Source of the DNA: Candidatus Poseidoniia archaeon
Lineage (GTDB): Archaea; Thermoplasmatota; Poseidoniia; MGIII; CG-Epi1
Direction: 5' to 3'
NCBI GenBank assembly: GCA_029941645.1
Contig: JAPYSZ010000031.1
Location: 5,619 to 11,015 of the forward strand
DNA: 5,397 nucleotides
Position 1 is the first letter of the stretch. The number at the start of each line of letters is the position of its first letter. The position numbers were made by a program, and so were the translations under genes. The notes beneath the pieces are model-generated. The model made no database searches. It had not been told where the DNA came from and was given only the letters and a program-made list of their open reading frames with translations. Below are positions 4,831-5,397 of the stretch, one piece after another.

Positions 4831-5397
4831 TTATTCAGGCTTAACCATCAGATATCTGTGATAATGCAAATTGCCGGCCTTAAATGCCTCATAAACAGGC
4901 GTTCCTTGAACTCCAGCAAACGTCTCGAAACTTTTTCTCATTGATATTGGAACACTTTTCTTTATTCCTTGAACTTTAGTTTCATTTATCTCATCCAGAG
5001 CCACAAGAACCTCTGAGGTAATTTCCCTCTTTGACACAATTTGGAACCTCGCATCCAGAAATATTTCATGCAATTTTTCCATGGTCGTTTTATCCCGGAA
5101 ATCTGTCCAGCAGAAATTGCCTCCAGTCCTGAGCGCACGATACACCTCATTCACAAAAGCCCCTACATTTCCATAGCAATGTGACGATTCCACATTGTAA
5201 ATTATATCCTGAGAATTATCTTCTAAGGGAAGTGATTCAGCGTTGCCTTCTTTGAAAGATAGATTTGTTTGTGCAGAATACCATTCATTCGCTAGTCCGA
5301 CCGCATCTTTAGAAAAATCAAAACCAATTAATTTTTTTGGTTCATATGTTTTGGCAATCCAGGAAGCTCCACCTCCACGACCGGAACCAACTTCAAC
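4831..5397 (-). CDS. Class I SAM-dependent methyltransferase (partial, N-terminus missing)
   Basis: The frame is open from the right edge to the TAA at 4833-4831, giving 188 residues; a GTG at 5193 is internal, since conserved motifs precede it. In fragment numbering, VEVGSGRGGGAS at 1-12 is the SAM-binding motif I, GFDFS at 25-29 supplies the acidic Asp27 expected to hold the SAM ribose, GNAESLPLEDNSQD at 51-64 is the region around motif II, and VESSHCYG at 69-76 followed by VYRALRTGGNFCWTDFRD is motif III with the typical R-x-L-R-x-G-G. ESSHCY and the D-F-R-D ending resemble methyltransferases such as the mycobacterial phthiotriol dimycocerosate enzyme and tocopherol or quinone C-/O-methyltransferases, so a lipid-like acceptor is likely, but the substrate is not determined. 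The residues that would hold the start and the N-terminal helices lie off the right edge. It is 38 bases upstream of the SDR gene on the same strand. Confidence 0.87.
   Translation of the reverse strand, partial: VEVGSGRGGGASWIAKTYEPKKLIGFDFSKDAVGLANEWYSAQTNLSFKEGNAESLPLEDNSQDIIYNVESSHCYGNVGAFVNEVYRALRTGGNFCWTDFRDKTTMEKLHEIFLDARFQIVSKREITSEVLVALDEINETKVQGIKKSVPISMRKSFETFAGVQGTPVYEAFKAGNLHYHRYLMVKPE

Overview
The window looks like a piece of an archaeal chromosome, A+T-rich, with very tightly packed genes. Three things point to archaea: a partial gene at the left edge that reads as the archaeosine-type tRNA-guanine transglycosylase (TgtA), a tRNA-Ala with archaeal-style features (G15, TTCAAAT T-loop), and several gene starts that have a TATA-like box about 24-28 bases upstream and little or no ribosome binding site, as expected for leaderless archaeal mRNAs. 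The overall style would fit a planktonic euryarchaeon of the Poseidoniales/Marine Group II-III kind, but that placement is a low-confidence inference.

Layout. Positions 1-128 (minus) hold the N-terminal 42 residues of TgtA, running off the left edge. It is divergent, across 51 bp with one AT-rich box, from a plus-strand cluster: an HMA metal-binding domain fused to a DUF4396 membrane protein (180-896), a YczE-like membrane protein (887-1558, 10-base overlap), an AlkD-like DNA alkylation repair protein (1555-2253, ATGA overlap) and an 81-residue membrane protein (2269-2514). A tRNA-Ala(GGC) with encoded CCA follows (2557-2633). Only four bases after it an ATG opens a polytopic membrane protein of the dolichol/phytol kinase-CTP transferase superfamily (2638-3390). 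This gene meets a minus-strand set tail to tail with a 3-base gap: a membrane-anchored thioredoxin-like protein (3394-3912), a classical SDR oxidoreductase resembling retinol dehydrogenases (3947-4792), and a class I SAM-dependent methyltransferase that runs off the right edge (4831-5397).

How they may work together. The plus-strand overlaps imply co-expression of a putative metal-handling membrane protein, a second membrane protein and a base-excision repair enzyme. On the right, a polyprenol/phytol kinase-like protein, an SDR and a lipid/quinone-type methyltransferase lie close together and could act on isoprenoid lipids; this is only a contextual guess. No mobile element, CRISPR array, insertion sequence or large repeat was seen. 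No intergenic stretch reaches 300 bases; the longest non-coding gaps are about 50 bases.
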